Shown: in pieces, positions 52,457 to 61,028 of the stretch
How positions within the stretch are numbered: position 1 is the first letter of the stretch
Layout: the number at the start of each line of letters is the position of its first letter
Origin: Cognaticolwellia aestuarii
GTDB lineage: Bacteria; Pseudomonadota; Gammaproteobacteria; Enterobacterales; Alteromonadaceae
DNA length: 64,000 bases
NCBI RefSeq assembly: GCF_002000025.1
Contig: NZ_MUZV01000010.1
Span: forward strand, 1 to 64,000
Direction of reading: 5' to 3'
Program-made: the position numbers and the translations under genes
The notes under the pieces: model-generated
Databases searched by the model: none
Seen by the model: only the letters and a program-made list of their open reading frames with translations
What the model was told of the DNA's origin: nothing

Positions 52457-52849
52457 CTATAAATGTAGCAAAATTGACTCTTGTTCTTTCTTCGGCAGTT
52501 TACTCACCACCAATAGGTAAGAATTATCAATCATGCGCTCAATTTCGCCTTGTGGAATTGAGCCATCTAAGATTACCGTATTCCACTGTGATTTATTCAT
52601 ATGGTAGCCAGGTATAATAGCTGGAAAAATATCACGCAGAATTACAGCCTCATCGCGGTCACATTTTAAGTTAATACAATAGTGCCCTGCCATTTTGCCG
52701 TTAGTACCTTTTTCATTACCCTTACCTAAAGATAAAGTTGCGAACATTTTATTTTTCACTTTAAAGACACTAACATCAGGGCCAAAAGGGTGGTAGATAC
52801 AAGCTTCAATTTTATCGAGTAAGTAACGCTTAACTTGCGCATGATCCAT
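52457..52849 (-). CDS. MmcQ/YjbR-family protein
   Basis: The 130-residue product fits the MmcQ/YjbR (DUF419) family: PFGPDVSVFKVKNKMFATLS, INLKCDRDEAVILRDIFP and IIPGYHMNKSQWNTVILDGS, with a C-terminal helix (NSYLLVVSKLPKKEQE). The fold has a cyclic double-wing look and may bind DNA or protein; the function is unknown. It is a single gene 112 bp downstream of feoB on the same strand. Confidence 0.88.
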   Translation of the reverse strand: MDHAQVKRYLLDKIEACIYHPFGPDVSVFKVKNKMFATLSLGKGNEKGTNGKMAGHYCINLKCDRDEAVILRDIFPAIIPGYHMNKSQWNTVILDGSIPQGEIERMIDNSYLLVVSKLPKKEQESILLHL

Positions 52850-52961
52850 AATGTAAACACCCTTTTCTTATGTTATTAGAAAACAGATAATTTTAAATTT
52901 ATCATTTATTTAACGGTAACTTAACAAGAAACCTTAACACAAAAACACTTAATAAATTGCA

Positions 52962-55142
52962 TTAGCGATAAGTGACTAGAGTAGGAATTGTTAATATTTT
53001 ACTACCTGCACGCTTTAACCCGTAATAGATACTAAAAAATACCGCAAAAACTAAACTTAGGCTGAGCAATGAATCAAGCGGTTGCGTTGAAAATACCGCT
53101 ATTTGGTAACATGCTGCTGCCGCTAAGTAAGCTAAAGTAAAGCTCCACAAAGCTGCAAAAACAGCCCAACGTGTGCCTACTTCATTTTTAATTGCTCCCA
53201 TTGCTGCAGCACATGGCGTATAAAGTAAAATGAATAATAAGTAACAAAATGCACCTATTTTGCCAGCAAAGGCCGCTTGCATAATCGTAATCGTACTTTC
53301 AGCAACACCTTGTTCTTGTGCTGCAATTTCGACGCTAGAGACATCACCAATATCTGTACCTAGCGGGTCGTCAGCCTCAATGCCTTGCATGTTATCACCA
53401 ATACTTTCTATGGCTTGCTGCCATAAGTCTTGCATTGAATCTGGCTCTGTTGGCTCTTCTGATGCTGGCGAATACAAACTATTAAACGTAGCAACCAAGG
53501 CTTCTTTAGCAAATAATCCGGTTATAATTCCCACACTCGCTTGCCAATTATCTTCTTTGACTCCCATAGGAGCGAGTAATGGCGTAACCACTTGGGCGCT
53601 CTTGCTCAGTAAAGAGTCTTGGCTATCGTGATGACCAAATTCACCATCAGTACCCAAAGAGTTAAAGAAGTTTAGAATACACACTACAACAACGATGGTT
53701 TTACCGGCCCCAAGAACAAATGAACGAGTACGTTGCCATACGCGCTTAAATAAATAGGCTGGTTTCGGCCATTCATATAAAGGCAATTCCATAATATTAA
53801 TAGAGTTTTTACCCATTAATATGGTTTTCTTAAGTAGTAAACCGGTAAATAATGCTGCCGCAATACCAATAAGGTACAGCAAGAAAACCAAGTTCTGCCC
53901 TGATTCGGGGAAAAACGCCGCGGCAAATAAAGCATAAACCGGTAAGCGTGCTCCACATGACATAAACGGCGACATCATCACCGTCGTAATACGTTCACGT
54001 TCATTATCCAAAATTCGTGCAGACATAACCGCTGGAACTGTGCAACCAAAGCCAACGATCAAGGGAACAAAAGCTTTGCCCGGCAAGCCGATTTTTTGCA
54101 TTGCCGTATCAACAACAAATGCTGCTCTAGCTAAGTAACCACTGCTTTCCAACAATGACAAACCAATAAACAGGCAGGCAATTACAGGAATGAATGTCGC
54201 AACCGTTTGAATACCTAAACCAATACCACTTAAGATGGTGGTAAGCCAAGCAGGTAAGTTAAAACTGCTTAAAAAATGTAACGGATAGTCAACAAATATT
54301 GCCCCAGCTAAAATATCGAAAAAGTCGATAAACGCACTACCAATATTAATTGCGAACATAAATAACAAATACATCATCACTAAAAAGATCGGTACACCCA
54401 GCACAGGGTGTAGCATCCAGTGATCTAATTTATCACTAAACCTACTGTTAGTTGTTGGTTCAGTAATAACTTCAGCCAGTAATTGATGAATAAAGTCATA
54501 CCTTGCCTGCATCACAGCCATAGCTTTTTTGTCGCCTGATTGACACGACTCACTTTTACCGCAAGCTTGGCGCTCTAATGCTAAAGGCATGCCTTCATAG
54601 CCAGTAAGTTCAACAGGTAAGGTTAATAAGTGTTGCTTAGCGCTGGGCTTAGGTAGGTTTTTTAACGCCGCCTTAATTGCCTCACCTGCATTTTTACCAA
54701 TACTGTTTTCAGCAACAACAGGGCAGCCTAATTTGTCCGACAATTTTTTTAAGTCGATGTTTGATGCTTCTTTACGGTCAACCTTATTAAGCACAACAAT
54801 CATAGGTATACCAAGCTCAAGTAATTGAGTGGTTAAATATAATTGTCGTTTCAGTTGTGTGGCATCAATAACGTTAATTAAACAATCAATACTATTTTCA
54901 CGAAGGAAATCTTGGCTAATAGAAAGGTCTTTACTTTGCTGATTACGCTGAGCTAATGAGCTAATGCCTGGTAAGTCGGAGAGTAATGTCAGTTTACCGT
55001 TTAGCTGACATTGTTGTTTTTTTGCTGCAACCGTCACACCGGTCCAGTTGCCAGTTTTTTGTTTCGCCCCTGCTAAGGCATTAAATAGCGTGCTTTTTCC
55101 TGCATTAGCAAAGCCAACTAGAGCAAAGTTTTGTTCGATCAT
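52962..55142 (-). CDS. feoB: Ferrous iron transporter FeoB
   Basis: FeoB moves Fe2+ across the inner membrane. The 726 residues are typical. The cytoplasmic G domain (1 to about 165) has GFANAGKSTLFNAL (G1), LSDLPGISSL (G3) and NKVD (G4). A small helical GDI-like domain follows, then two Gate regions with several spans, including VGFGCTVPAVMSAR and MSPFMSCGARLPVYALF, the conserved Cys segments of the iron path. The periplasmic or cytoplasmic loop around residues 540-610 is acidic. It overlaps feoA by 4 bp. No feoC is seen. Confidence 0.97.
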   Translation of the reverse strand: MIEQNFALVGFANAGKSTLFNALAGAKQKTGNWTGVTVAAKKQQCQLNGKLTLLSDLPGISSLAQRNQQSKDLSISQDFLRENSIDCLINVIDATQLKRQLYLTTQLLELGIPMIVVLNKVDRKEASNIDLKKLSDKLGCPVVAENSIGKNAGEAIKAALKNLPKPSAKQHLLTLPVELTGYEGMPLALERQACGKSESCQSGDKKAMAVMQARYDFIHQLLAEVITEPTTNSRFSDKLDHWMLHPVLGVPIFLVMMYLLFMFAINIGSAFIDFFDILAGAIFVDYPLHFLSSFNLPAWLTTILSGIGLGIQTVATFIPVIACLFIGLSLLESSGYLARAAFVVDTAMQKIGLPGKAFVPLIVGFGCTVPAVMSARILDNERERITTVMMSPFMSCGARLPVYALFAAAFFPESGQNLVFLLYLIGIAAALFTGLLLKKTILMGKNSINIMELPLYEWPKPAYLFKRVWQRTRSFVLGAGKTIVVVVCILNFFNSLGTDGEFGHHDSQDSLLSKSAQVVTPLLAPMGVKEDNWQASVGIITGLFAKEALVATFNSLYSPASEEPTEPDSMQDLWQQAIESIGDNMQGIEADDPLGTDIGDVSSVEIAAQEQGVAESTITIMQAAFAGKIGAFCYLLFILLYTPCAAAMGAIKNEVGTRWAVFAALWSFTLAYLAAAACYQIAVFSTQPLDSLLSLSLVFAVFFSIYYGLKRAGSKILTIPTLVTYR

Positions 55143-55369
55143 TCGGTTAATAACTCAATTTTAATTTGCTTGGCAATTGCCACCGGCAAACACATTTTTG
55201 TACCATGTAAGTGGAAAGCAAGCGGGCCGTTGAATGGCGCTTTATGCGCCAGAGATATTTCGCTTTTCAATGCGAAGCCTTGCTCGATAAGCTGGGCACT
55301 TAAATCAAAATTTGTTGGTAAATAGCTAATACGTGCCGACTGATTAACGGCTAATTCTGATAAAGTCAT
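55139..55369 (-). CDS. feoA: Ferrous iron transport protein FeoA
   Basis: The 76-residue cytoplasmic protein has the SH3-like FeoA fold (LSELAVNQSARISYL, FALKSEISLAHKAPFNGPLAF and a C-terminal AIAKQIKIELL) and supports FeoB. Length matches E. coli FeoA (75). It is the first gene of feoAB, with a Fur box 16-30 bp upstream. Confidence 0.92.
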   Translation of the reverse strand: MTLSELAVNQSARISYLPTNFDLSAQLIEQGFALKSEISLAHKAPFNGPLAFHLHGTKMCLPVAIAKQIKIELLTE

Positions 55370-55711
55370 AACAAGACCTTTAAACGATAATAATTATCAT
55401 TTGATGATACTAGAATACACCACATGCAACAACATAATAAATCATCATTTCGATGCTATTTTGATCTAACTCAGTGTTAGAGCTTATTAGGCCTTAAAAT
55501 ACTGCTGGATTCTTTGAACGATCTCACTTTTGTATACTCTGATTATTTTCGTCATGCTGGCATAGTAAAATACTTTCTAGGTCAAATCGCTTATATCAAG
55601 CAGATAATATCAGCAGTATGTGGTAGATAAAGTCGGCTTATTGACGGATAAAAGATGACAAATTAGATTACACTGGCACAATAGCTAAGTAATAATAAAA
55701 AAGGATATGCA
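55370..55711. other. Divergent region between feoA and the protease gene
   Basis: The left end holds the Fur box of feoA. The rest has no gene. AAAAAGGA at 55698-55705 is the ribosome binding site of the protease gene. Nothing else is recognised. Confidence 0.4.
55385..55403 (-). promoter_or_regulatory. Fur box of feoAB
   Basis: CGATAAT-A-ATTATCA matches the 7-1-7 Fur inverted repeat at 13 of 14 positions. It lies 16 bp before feoA, so iron-loaded Fur would block transcription. Confidence 0.85.
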
Positions 55712-56965
55712 ATGAGAGTTATTTTTGCTCTGCTACTTATAGGCTTTAGCACGTTAAGTTACGCAGTTGAGCAGGCCGAAGAGATTTTTAAACAACTGGC
55801 CCCTTCACTTTATCAAATTCGTTTAATCGACAAAGCTAGCGGTGAGAAATCATCGATTGGTTCGGGCTTTCAAATTAGCAGTGACGGCCTTATCGCCACT
55901 AATTATCATGTTATTTCAGGTTATGCTCGCCATCCACATAAATACACTATCGAATATATAGATAACCAAGGTAATAAAGCTCAGCTAGAGCTTAAAAGTG
56001 TTGATGTTATTAATGACTTAGCGATTGTACAACGCCAGGTAACTAGTGTAATGCCTTATTTTGAGATTGCTCAGCAAGCGCCAACAAAAGGTGAAGAGCT
56101 TTACTCGTTAGGTAACCCACATGATTTAGGTATGATTGTAGTACCTGGTACATACAACGGCTTAAAAAATGAATCCTTTAATGACCGCATCCACTTTACT
56201 GGCTCAGTAAACTCAGGTATGAGTGGTGGCCCAGTAGTTAACAAAAATACCGAAGTAGTCGGTATTAACGTTGCTACATCAGGTAATCAAATTGGCTTTT
56301 TAGTACCTCATGACAAGCTACTCACCCTCTACCTAAACTATAAAACTAGCCCACCAGAAAGCATTGAACAACAAATGGCTGCACAACTGATGCAAAACCA
56401 AAGCAAGTTGATCAGCACCATAATGAACAGCGACTGGCAATTAAAACAATTGGGTAGAGGTTTAATTCCAACTATTGATGTACCTTTTGTACGTTGTTGG
56501 GGTGAGTCAAACTCAGATAAAGCTGATGCTCAAATTATGGCAGCCGTTGCCAATTGTGACTTAGACGAGAATACCTATATTTCTTCCGACTTTTTTACCG
56601 GTTCGCTCGAAATGGAATATCGTTACATGGAATCAAGTAAAATTAGCAGCACTAAGTTCTACCATATTTTTCAACGCCAGCTAGACCGTGTATCACCGGG
56701 TAACCAAGCTGGCAAAGATGATGTTACTGAATATCAATGCCATCATGACATTGTTATGCCAGATACCAGTAATATCAGAAATAAAGCAGCATTTTGTACT
56801 CGTGCTTATAAAGACTTTCCTGACCTCTACGATGTTCTGTACATCGCAATATCGGTTGATCATGAACAATATGCATTGCTGAGCCATTTCACTATTTCGG
56901 GTGTAGCACAAGAAACCTCATTGGCTTTTCTGGCTAAATTTATGGAGTCGGTTTCATGGAAATAA
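55712..56965 (+). CDS. Exported trypsin-like serine protease
   Basis: The 417-residue protein has a signal peptide (MRVIFALLLIGFSTLSYA) and a trypsin-like domain (about 20-215) with the full triad: His66 (ATNYHVISG), Asp102 (VINDLAIVQ) and Ser171 (SGMSGGPVV). No PDZ domain follows, unlike DegP/DegS; the C-terminal 200 residues are of unknown type with several Cys (FVRCWGES, NCDLDE, YQCHHD, FCTRAY). It should act in the periplasm or outside. Its 3' end overlaps the FHA gene by 10 bp, so the pair is co-translated. Confidence 0.9.
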   Translation: MRVIFALLLIGFSTLSYAVEQAEEIFKQLAPSLYQIRLIDKASGEKSSIGSGFQISSDGLIATNYHVISGYARHPHKYTIEYIDNQGNKAQLELKSVDVINDLAIVQRQVTSVMPYFEIAQQAPTKGEELYSLGNPHDLGMIVVPGTYNGLKNESFNDRIHFTGSVNSGMSGGPVVNKNTEVVGINVATSGNQIGFLVPHDKLLTLYLNYKTSPPESIEQQMAAQLMQNQSKLISTIMNSDWQLKQLGRGLIPTIDVPFVRCWGESNSDKADAQIMAAVANCDLDENTYISSDFFTGSLEMEYRYMESSKISSTKFYHIFQRQLDRVSPGNQAGKDDVTEYQCHHDIVMPDTSNIRNKAAFCTRAYKDFPDLYDVLYIAISVDHEQYALLSHFTISGVAQETSLAFLAKFMESVSWK

Positions 56966-57924
56966 TTATTGAAGAAATCAGTCATGGCCACAAACTATTA
57001 GGCCGCCACAAGTTTGCCGCAGACAGCATTAGTATTGGCCGAGGTTACGACAACGACATAATTATTAGTGATCCTCATGTTTGTGCTGACCACTTACACT
57101 TACAATTTAACGGCGAGCACTGGTTTGTTAGTGATCAAGGCTCAATTAATGGCAGCTACCTCGAGAACAGCAAAGAAAACATTATTCAGCATCAAGTGAA
57201 GTCTGGCGATATTATTACCATAGGTAAAAGCCAAGTTCGCCTTGTTTTTCCAAGCCACCCGGTTGACGAAAGTATTGCTATCAGCCCATTTGAAAGCTTA
57301 ATAAATTTAGCTCGCCACCCATTAGCACTGGCATTAAACATAAGTTTATTTGCCTTTATTGCCGGCTGGATTATTGATTTAGGTAATGTCAACGAAGTCA
57401 CACTAACCCAAATGATAGTGCCAACTATCGGCTTAACATTTGCTTTTGCTTTATGGCCTGCTGGCTTAGCGTTGGTTTCACATTTAACCAAGCATGACGC
57501 ACGTTTCTGGACCCAAGTGGGCATTAGCTTTATATTTTTTAACTTAATGTGGTTCAGCGATATTTTTGAAAACATTGTGCACTTTAACACCTCAAGCAAC
57601 TTTTCAATGGTGTGGATCATTGCCATCATTCCTTTATTGTTGGCATTTTGCTTGTTTTGGCTCAACTGCTATGTTGGTTTTCATATGACCTTACGTCGTA
57701 GAAATCTCGTATCATTATGTTTAGTGTTGCTATTATTTGGCGGCAGCTTGATCATACAGATGAGTAAACAACCAGACTTTAACCCTCGACCACAATTTAA
57801 TACAAAAATAATGTCGCCAGCCTTTTTGTTTGCACCTAGCAGCAATGTTGAACGCTTTGTTAGCGATAGTGCTAAATTATTTGACAAAGTAACAAAGCAA
57901 GCTGAAGAAGATAGCAAAGAATAG
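56956..57924 (+). CDS. FHA-domain membrane protein
   Basis: Residues about 1-100 form a forkhead-associated domain that binds phosphothreonine: SISIGRGYDNDIIISDPHV, HLHLQF and DQGSINGSYLEN carry the conserved Gly-Arg, Ser/His and Asn residues. The following 220 residues have about five membrane spans (near 120-140, 147-172, 180-200, 212-236 and 245-265) and a polar tail. The architecture suggests a cytoplasmic FHA domain tethered to the inner membrane. No kinase gene is nearby. It overlaps the protease gene, hinting at a joint function across the membrane. Confidence 0.88.
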   Translation: MEIIIEEISHGHKLLGRHKFAADSISIGRGYDNDIIISDPHVCADHLHLQFNGEHWFVSDQGSINGSYLENSKENIIQHQVKSGDIITIGKSQVRLVFPSHPVDESIAISPFESLINLARHPLALALNISLFAFIAGWIIDLGNVNEVTLTQMIVPTIGLTFAFALWPAGLALVSHLTKHDARFWTQVGISFIFFNLMWFSDIFENIVHFNTSSNFSMVWIIAIIPLLLAFCLFWLNCYVGFHMTLRRRNLVSLCLVLLLFGGSLIIQMSKQPDFNPRPQFNTKIMSPAFLFAPSSNVERFVSDSAKLFDKVTKQAEEDSKE

Positions 57925-57949
57925 CCCAAGCGGACCAACCATTAGACAC

Positions 57950-57981
57950 AAAAAAGCCTGAATTAATTCAGGCTTTTTTTC
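57950..57981. terminator. Bidirectional rho-independent terminator
   Basis: AAAAAGCCTGAATT and AATTCAGGCTTTTTTT form a long perfect stem with A-runs and T-runs on both sides, between the convergent FHA gene and trpS. Confidence 0.92.
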
Positions 57982-58027
57982 TACTTACTGTCCCATCAAG
58001 CTATGCGTAAATCACAACAGTCAAAGT

Positions 58028-59032
58028 TTAAGGCTTAGCAATAAAACCTACTGCTTGGTATACCTCAGCAAGTAACTTACTTGCGCGAGCAGAAGCTTTT
58101 TCAGCACCTTTGCGCATGACTTCGTCTAAGTATGCTTGGTCATTACGATACTGGTGAAAACGCTCTTGAATAGGTGCAAGTAAAGCTACAACAGCTTCAG
58201 CAACATCACCTTTCAAGTGACCATACATTTTATCTTCATATTCAGGTACAAGCTCTTCAACCGTTTTACCCGTAGTGCACGATAATAATGATAATAAATT
58301 AGACACACCTGGTTTTTCAGCAATATCAAAATAAATATTGGCCTGCTCGTCAGAGTCAGTTACTGCACGTTTAATTTTCTTAGTAATTTTCTTGGTGTCT
58401 TCTAACAAACCAATAAAGTTACCTGGATTAGTATCAGACTTAGACATTTTCTTTGTTGGCTCTAATAGGCTCATTACACGGGCACCAAACTCTGGAATAT
58501 AAGGCTCTGGTACTTTAAAGGTTTCGCCGTGTAGGTTATTAAAACGCGTTGCAATATCACGTGCTAATTCTAAATGTTGTTTTTGATCGTCACCAACAGG
58601 CACTTTGTTGGCACCATATAATAAAATATCAGCCGCCATTAATACTGGGTAAGTAAACAAGCCAGAGTTCATGTTAGCTTCAGATTTTGACGACTTATCT
58701 TTATATTGCGTCATTCTGTTAAGCTCACCCATTTGAGTGTAGCAATTTAATACCCAGCTCAATTGTGCGTGTTCTGGTACATGCGACTGGATAAAAATAG
58801 TGCTTTTTTCTGGGTCAACACCACAGGCTAAATACAAGGCTAAACCATCAAGTGTTGCTTTACGTAACGCTTCTGGATCTGGACGAACTGTAATCGCATG
58901 TTGATCAACCAGCATATAATAACACTCGTGACTGTCTTGCATGCTTACCCATTGCTTTAACGCACCAAGGTAATTACCAATAGTTAACTCACCTGATGGC
59001 TGGCAGCCACTTAATACAATAGGTTTACTCAT
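58028..59032 (-). CDS. trpS: Tryptophanyl-tRNA synthetase
   Basis: TrpRS charges tRNA-Trp. The 334 residues match E. coli TrpS. The class I signatures are [17 protein letters not shown] (HIGH variant TIGN) and KKMSKSD (KMSKS). DQHAITV and [20 protein letters not shown] are typical of the family. It lies 62 bp after rpe on the same strand; in E. coli gph lies between rpe and trpS and is missing here. Confidence 0.97.
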   Translation of the reverse strand: MSKPIVLSGCQPSGELTIGNYLGALKQWVSMQDSHECYYMLVDQHAITVRPDPEALRKATLDGLALYLACGVDPEKSTIFIQSHVPEHAQLSWVLNCYTQMGELNRMTQYKDKSSKSEANMNSGLFTYPVLMAADILLYGANKVPVGDDQKQHLELARDIATRFNNLHGETFKVPEPYIPEFGARVMSLLEPTKKMSKSDTNPGNFIGLLEDTKKITKKIKRAVTDSDEQANIYFDIAEKPGVSNLLSLLSCTTGKTVEELVPEYEDKMYGHLKGDVAEAVVALLAPIQERFHQYRNDQAYLDEVMRKGAEKASARASKLLAEVYQAVGFIAKP

Positions 59033-59094
59033 TTTTTATCCTTTAATTCTTTGAATTATTTAATCTATTACTTAACAGCGCTATTAGCTGTTTA

Positions 59095-59766
59095 TTATTT
59101 TACAGTCGCTAATTCAGCACGCATTTCATCAATAGCAATTTTATAGTCAGGCTTTGAGAAAATAGCTGAGCCGGCAACAAACATATCTGCACCCGCTTTT
59201 GCAATATCTGCGATGTTGTCAGCCTTAACACCACCATCAACTTGCAAACGAATATCAAAACCACTGGCATCAATTTTCTCACGTACTAAACGCAACTTGT
59301 CTAACGTAGTAGGAATAAAAGACTGCCCACCAAAGCCAGGATTAACCGACATAAGTAAAATTACGTCAAGTTTATCCATCACAAAATCTAACACGTGCAA
59401 CGGTGTTGCTGGGTTTAATACTAAACCGGCCTTGCAACCATTATCTTTAATTAACTGCAAGGTTCTGTCGATATGATCACTGGCTTCAGGATGAAAAGTA
59501 ATAATATCTGCGCCTGCTTTAGCAAAATCAGGAATAAGGCTATCAACAGGTTTCACCATTAAATGCACATCAATAGGTGCTGTTATACCGTAGTCTCGTA
59601 ATGATTTACATATCATCGAGCCAAAAGTAAGGTTAGGTACAAAATGGTTATCCATAACATCAAAATGAACAACATCAGCGCCAGCGCTAAGAACGTTTGC
59701 TACATCTTCGCCCAAACGCGCAAAGTCAGCAGATAAAATTGATGGAGCAATTAAAAAATCAGACAT
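59095..59766 (-). CDS. rpe: Ribulose-phosphate 3-epimerase
   Basis: Rpe converts ribulose 5-phosphate to xylulose 5-phosphate in the pentose phosphate pathway. The 223-residue TIM-barrel starts [17 protein letters not shown] and has the metal-binding His and Asp in [18 protein letters not shown] and DVHLMV, the loop [12 protein letters not shown] and [10 protein letters not shown]. It heads rpe-trpS. Confidence 0.97.
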   Translation of the reverse strand: MSDFLIAPSILSADFARLGEDVANVLSAGADVVHFDVMDNHFVPNLTFGSMICKSLRDYGITAPIDVHLMVKPVDSLIPDFAKAGADIITFHPEASDHIDRTLQLIKDNGCKAGLVLNPATPLHVLDFVMDKLDVILLMSVNPGFGGQSFIPTTLDKLRLVREKIDASGFDIRLQVDGGVKADNIADIAKAGADMFVAGSAIFSKPDYKIAIDEMRAELATVK

Positions 59767-60079
59767 AGTAAGAACCTTGACAAAATTTGCGCTACTTTAA
59801 CTTAATTACACGAATTTTGCGACTGAGATCAGCGACAAAAATGGAGATTAAAAGTAATAAAATTAGCCATTCTGTTAAATCAGTGGATCTTCACAACTGA
59901 TGAAAATGCTTGAATCGTATTTCTTAGGCTTTAGGTGGATTACGATGACACTCATTTCAAACGAGGTTAGTTCAATTTGAGATGGGTTTGGATGGGTGCC
60001 CTTTTAATTTTTTTAATTTTTGACATCAAGGAAGCGTCCATATATGTCCTTTTTATTTTTAATTCTACATAGCAACATT

Positions 60080-60127
60080 TGCACTTTTTTTGTACATAAA
60101 ACGTTATTTTTGCACCAACACAGTACA
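60080..60127 (+). promoter_or_regulatory. Two NtrC-like enhancer sites
   Basis: TGCACTTTTTTTGTACA (60080-60096) and TGCACCAACACAGTACA (60111-60127) both fit the 17-bp NtrC consensus TGCAC-N7-GTGCA with one mismatch (GTACA). Their centres are 31 bp apart, about three helical turns, as needed for co-operative binding of two dimers. They lie about 100 bp before a sigma-54 promoter. Confidence 0.7.
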
Positions 60128-60211
60128 AGCACAGTTTAAAAAAATGATATAAAACATAAAAATCTACTCTAAACCTCTGATAAAAAACACTTTAAAAATT
60201 AAATTCGACTA

Positions 60212-60227
60212 AGGCATTGTCTTTGCA
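60212..60227 (+). promoter_or_regulatory. Sigma-54 promoter of the porin gene
   Basis: AGGCATTGTCTTTGCA has the -24 GG and -12 GC exactly 10 bases apart and matches TGGCAC-N5-TTGCA except for the first base and the base after GGCA. The predicted start of transcription is near 60238, 27 bp before the gene. Confidence 0.72.
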
Positions 60228-60264
60228 ATGTTATTAGCAATTATAAAAACTTAGTGGACTCAAG

Positions 60265-60930
60265 ATGAAAAAATCAATTATATCTCTATCTCTCTCAATG
60301 ATATTAATGACTTCAGCGTTAACAGCAACCTCAGCACACGCGGTTGAAGGTTTATCGGCAAATGCAGCAGCCTCAAACAATTACTTGTGGCGTGGTGTTA
60401 CACAAACCACCAATTCAGCAGCAGTATCTGGCGGTATTGATTATGAAAATGCTTCAGGCTTTTCAGTAGGTACTTGGGCATCAAATGCCGATTGGGCTGA
60501 GAACATGACTTATGAACTTGATGTTTATGCCGCCTATGCCAACGAGTTAGATAACGGTATAGGTTACAGCGTAGGTTATATTTATTACGCATATGATAAC
60601 GATGCTGATGCTGACTTTAGTGAAATCAACTTTTCACTGTCATACGACGCTTACTCAATTACCTACAATACTTTAGTTGACTCAGATGGTGGCGGTGACT
60701 TTGGTGATGACACGTATATTTCTGCCGATGCTGCCTTTGAAGTGTCTGAAGGTTTAGAGCTAGCACTGCATGTTGGTAGTTACGATTTCGACGCCGGCGG
60801 TGATTATATTGATTACGGCGTAAGCCTGAGTAAAAATGGTTTTACCTTTGCTGTATCAGATACAGATATTGATGGCGCTGACGGTGATTTAAACTTTGTC
60901 ATCAGCTATAGCGTTGATTTTGATTTATAA
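60265..60930 (+). CDS. TorF-family putative porin (TIGR02001)
   Basis: The 221-residue outer-membrane protein has a signal peptide (MKKSIISLSLSMILMTSALT... ending SAHA near residue 26) and the family start LSANAAASNNYLWRGVTQT. It then has alternating strands rich in Tyr, Asp and Gly (GYSVGYIYYAYDND, EINFSLSYDAYSITY) and ends in a barrel strand FVISYSVDFDL. Members often lie next to glnK-amtB. Here no such genes are adjacent, but the sigma-54 promoter and NtrC-like sites upstream point to nitrogen control. It converges on metL, with a hairpin between them. Confidence 0.88.
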   Translation: MKKSIISLSLSMILMTSALTATSAHAVEGLSANAAASNNYLWRGVTQTTNSAAVSGGIDYENASGFSVGTWASNADWAENMTYELDVYAAYANELDNGIGYSVGYIYYAYDNDADADFSEINFSLSYDAYSITYNTLVDSDGGGDFGDDTYISADAAFEVSEGLELALHVGSYDFDAGGDYIDYGVSLSKNGFTFAVSDTDIDGADGDLNFVISYSVDFDL

Positions 60931-60967
60931 AAGTTCGCAGGTAAAAGTCACAAACTAACTTAGAGCA

Positions 60968-60995
60968 TTTGGCGCGTTACTGTAGTCGCGCCAAA
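60968..60995. terminator. Hairpin between the porin gene and metL
   Basis: TTTGGCGCG and CGCGCCAAA form a perfect 9-bp GC-rich stem with a 10-nt loop between the two convergent genes. T-runs are weak on both sides. Confidence 0.7.
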
Positions 60996-61028
60996 GCTTA
61001 ATTTCTCTGCCTAATTTAGCTTGATAAA

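Larger units (their letters stand above)
59767..60264. other. Regulatory region between rpe and the porin gene
   Basis: No gene is seen. The left part is the rpe promoter region. The right part, from 60060, contains two NtrC-like sites and a sigma-54 promoter, described separately. Confidence 0.5.
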
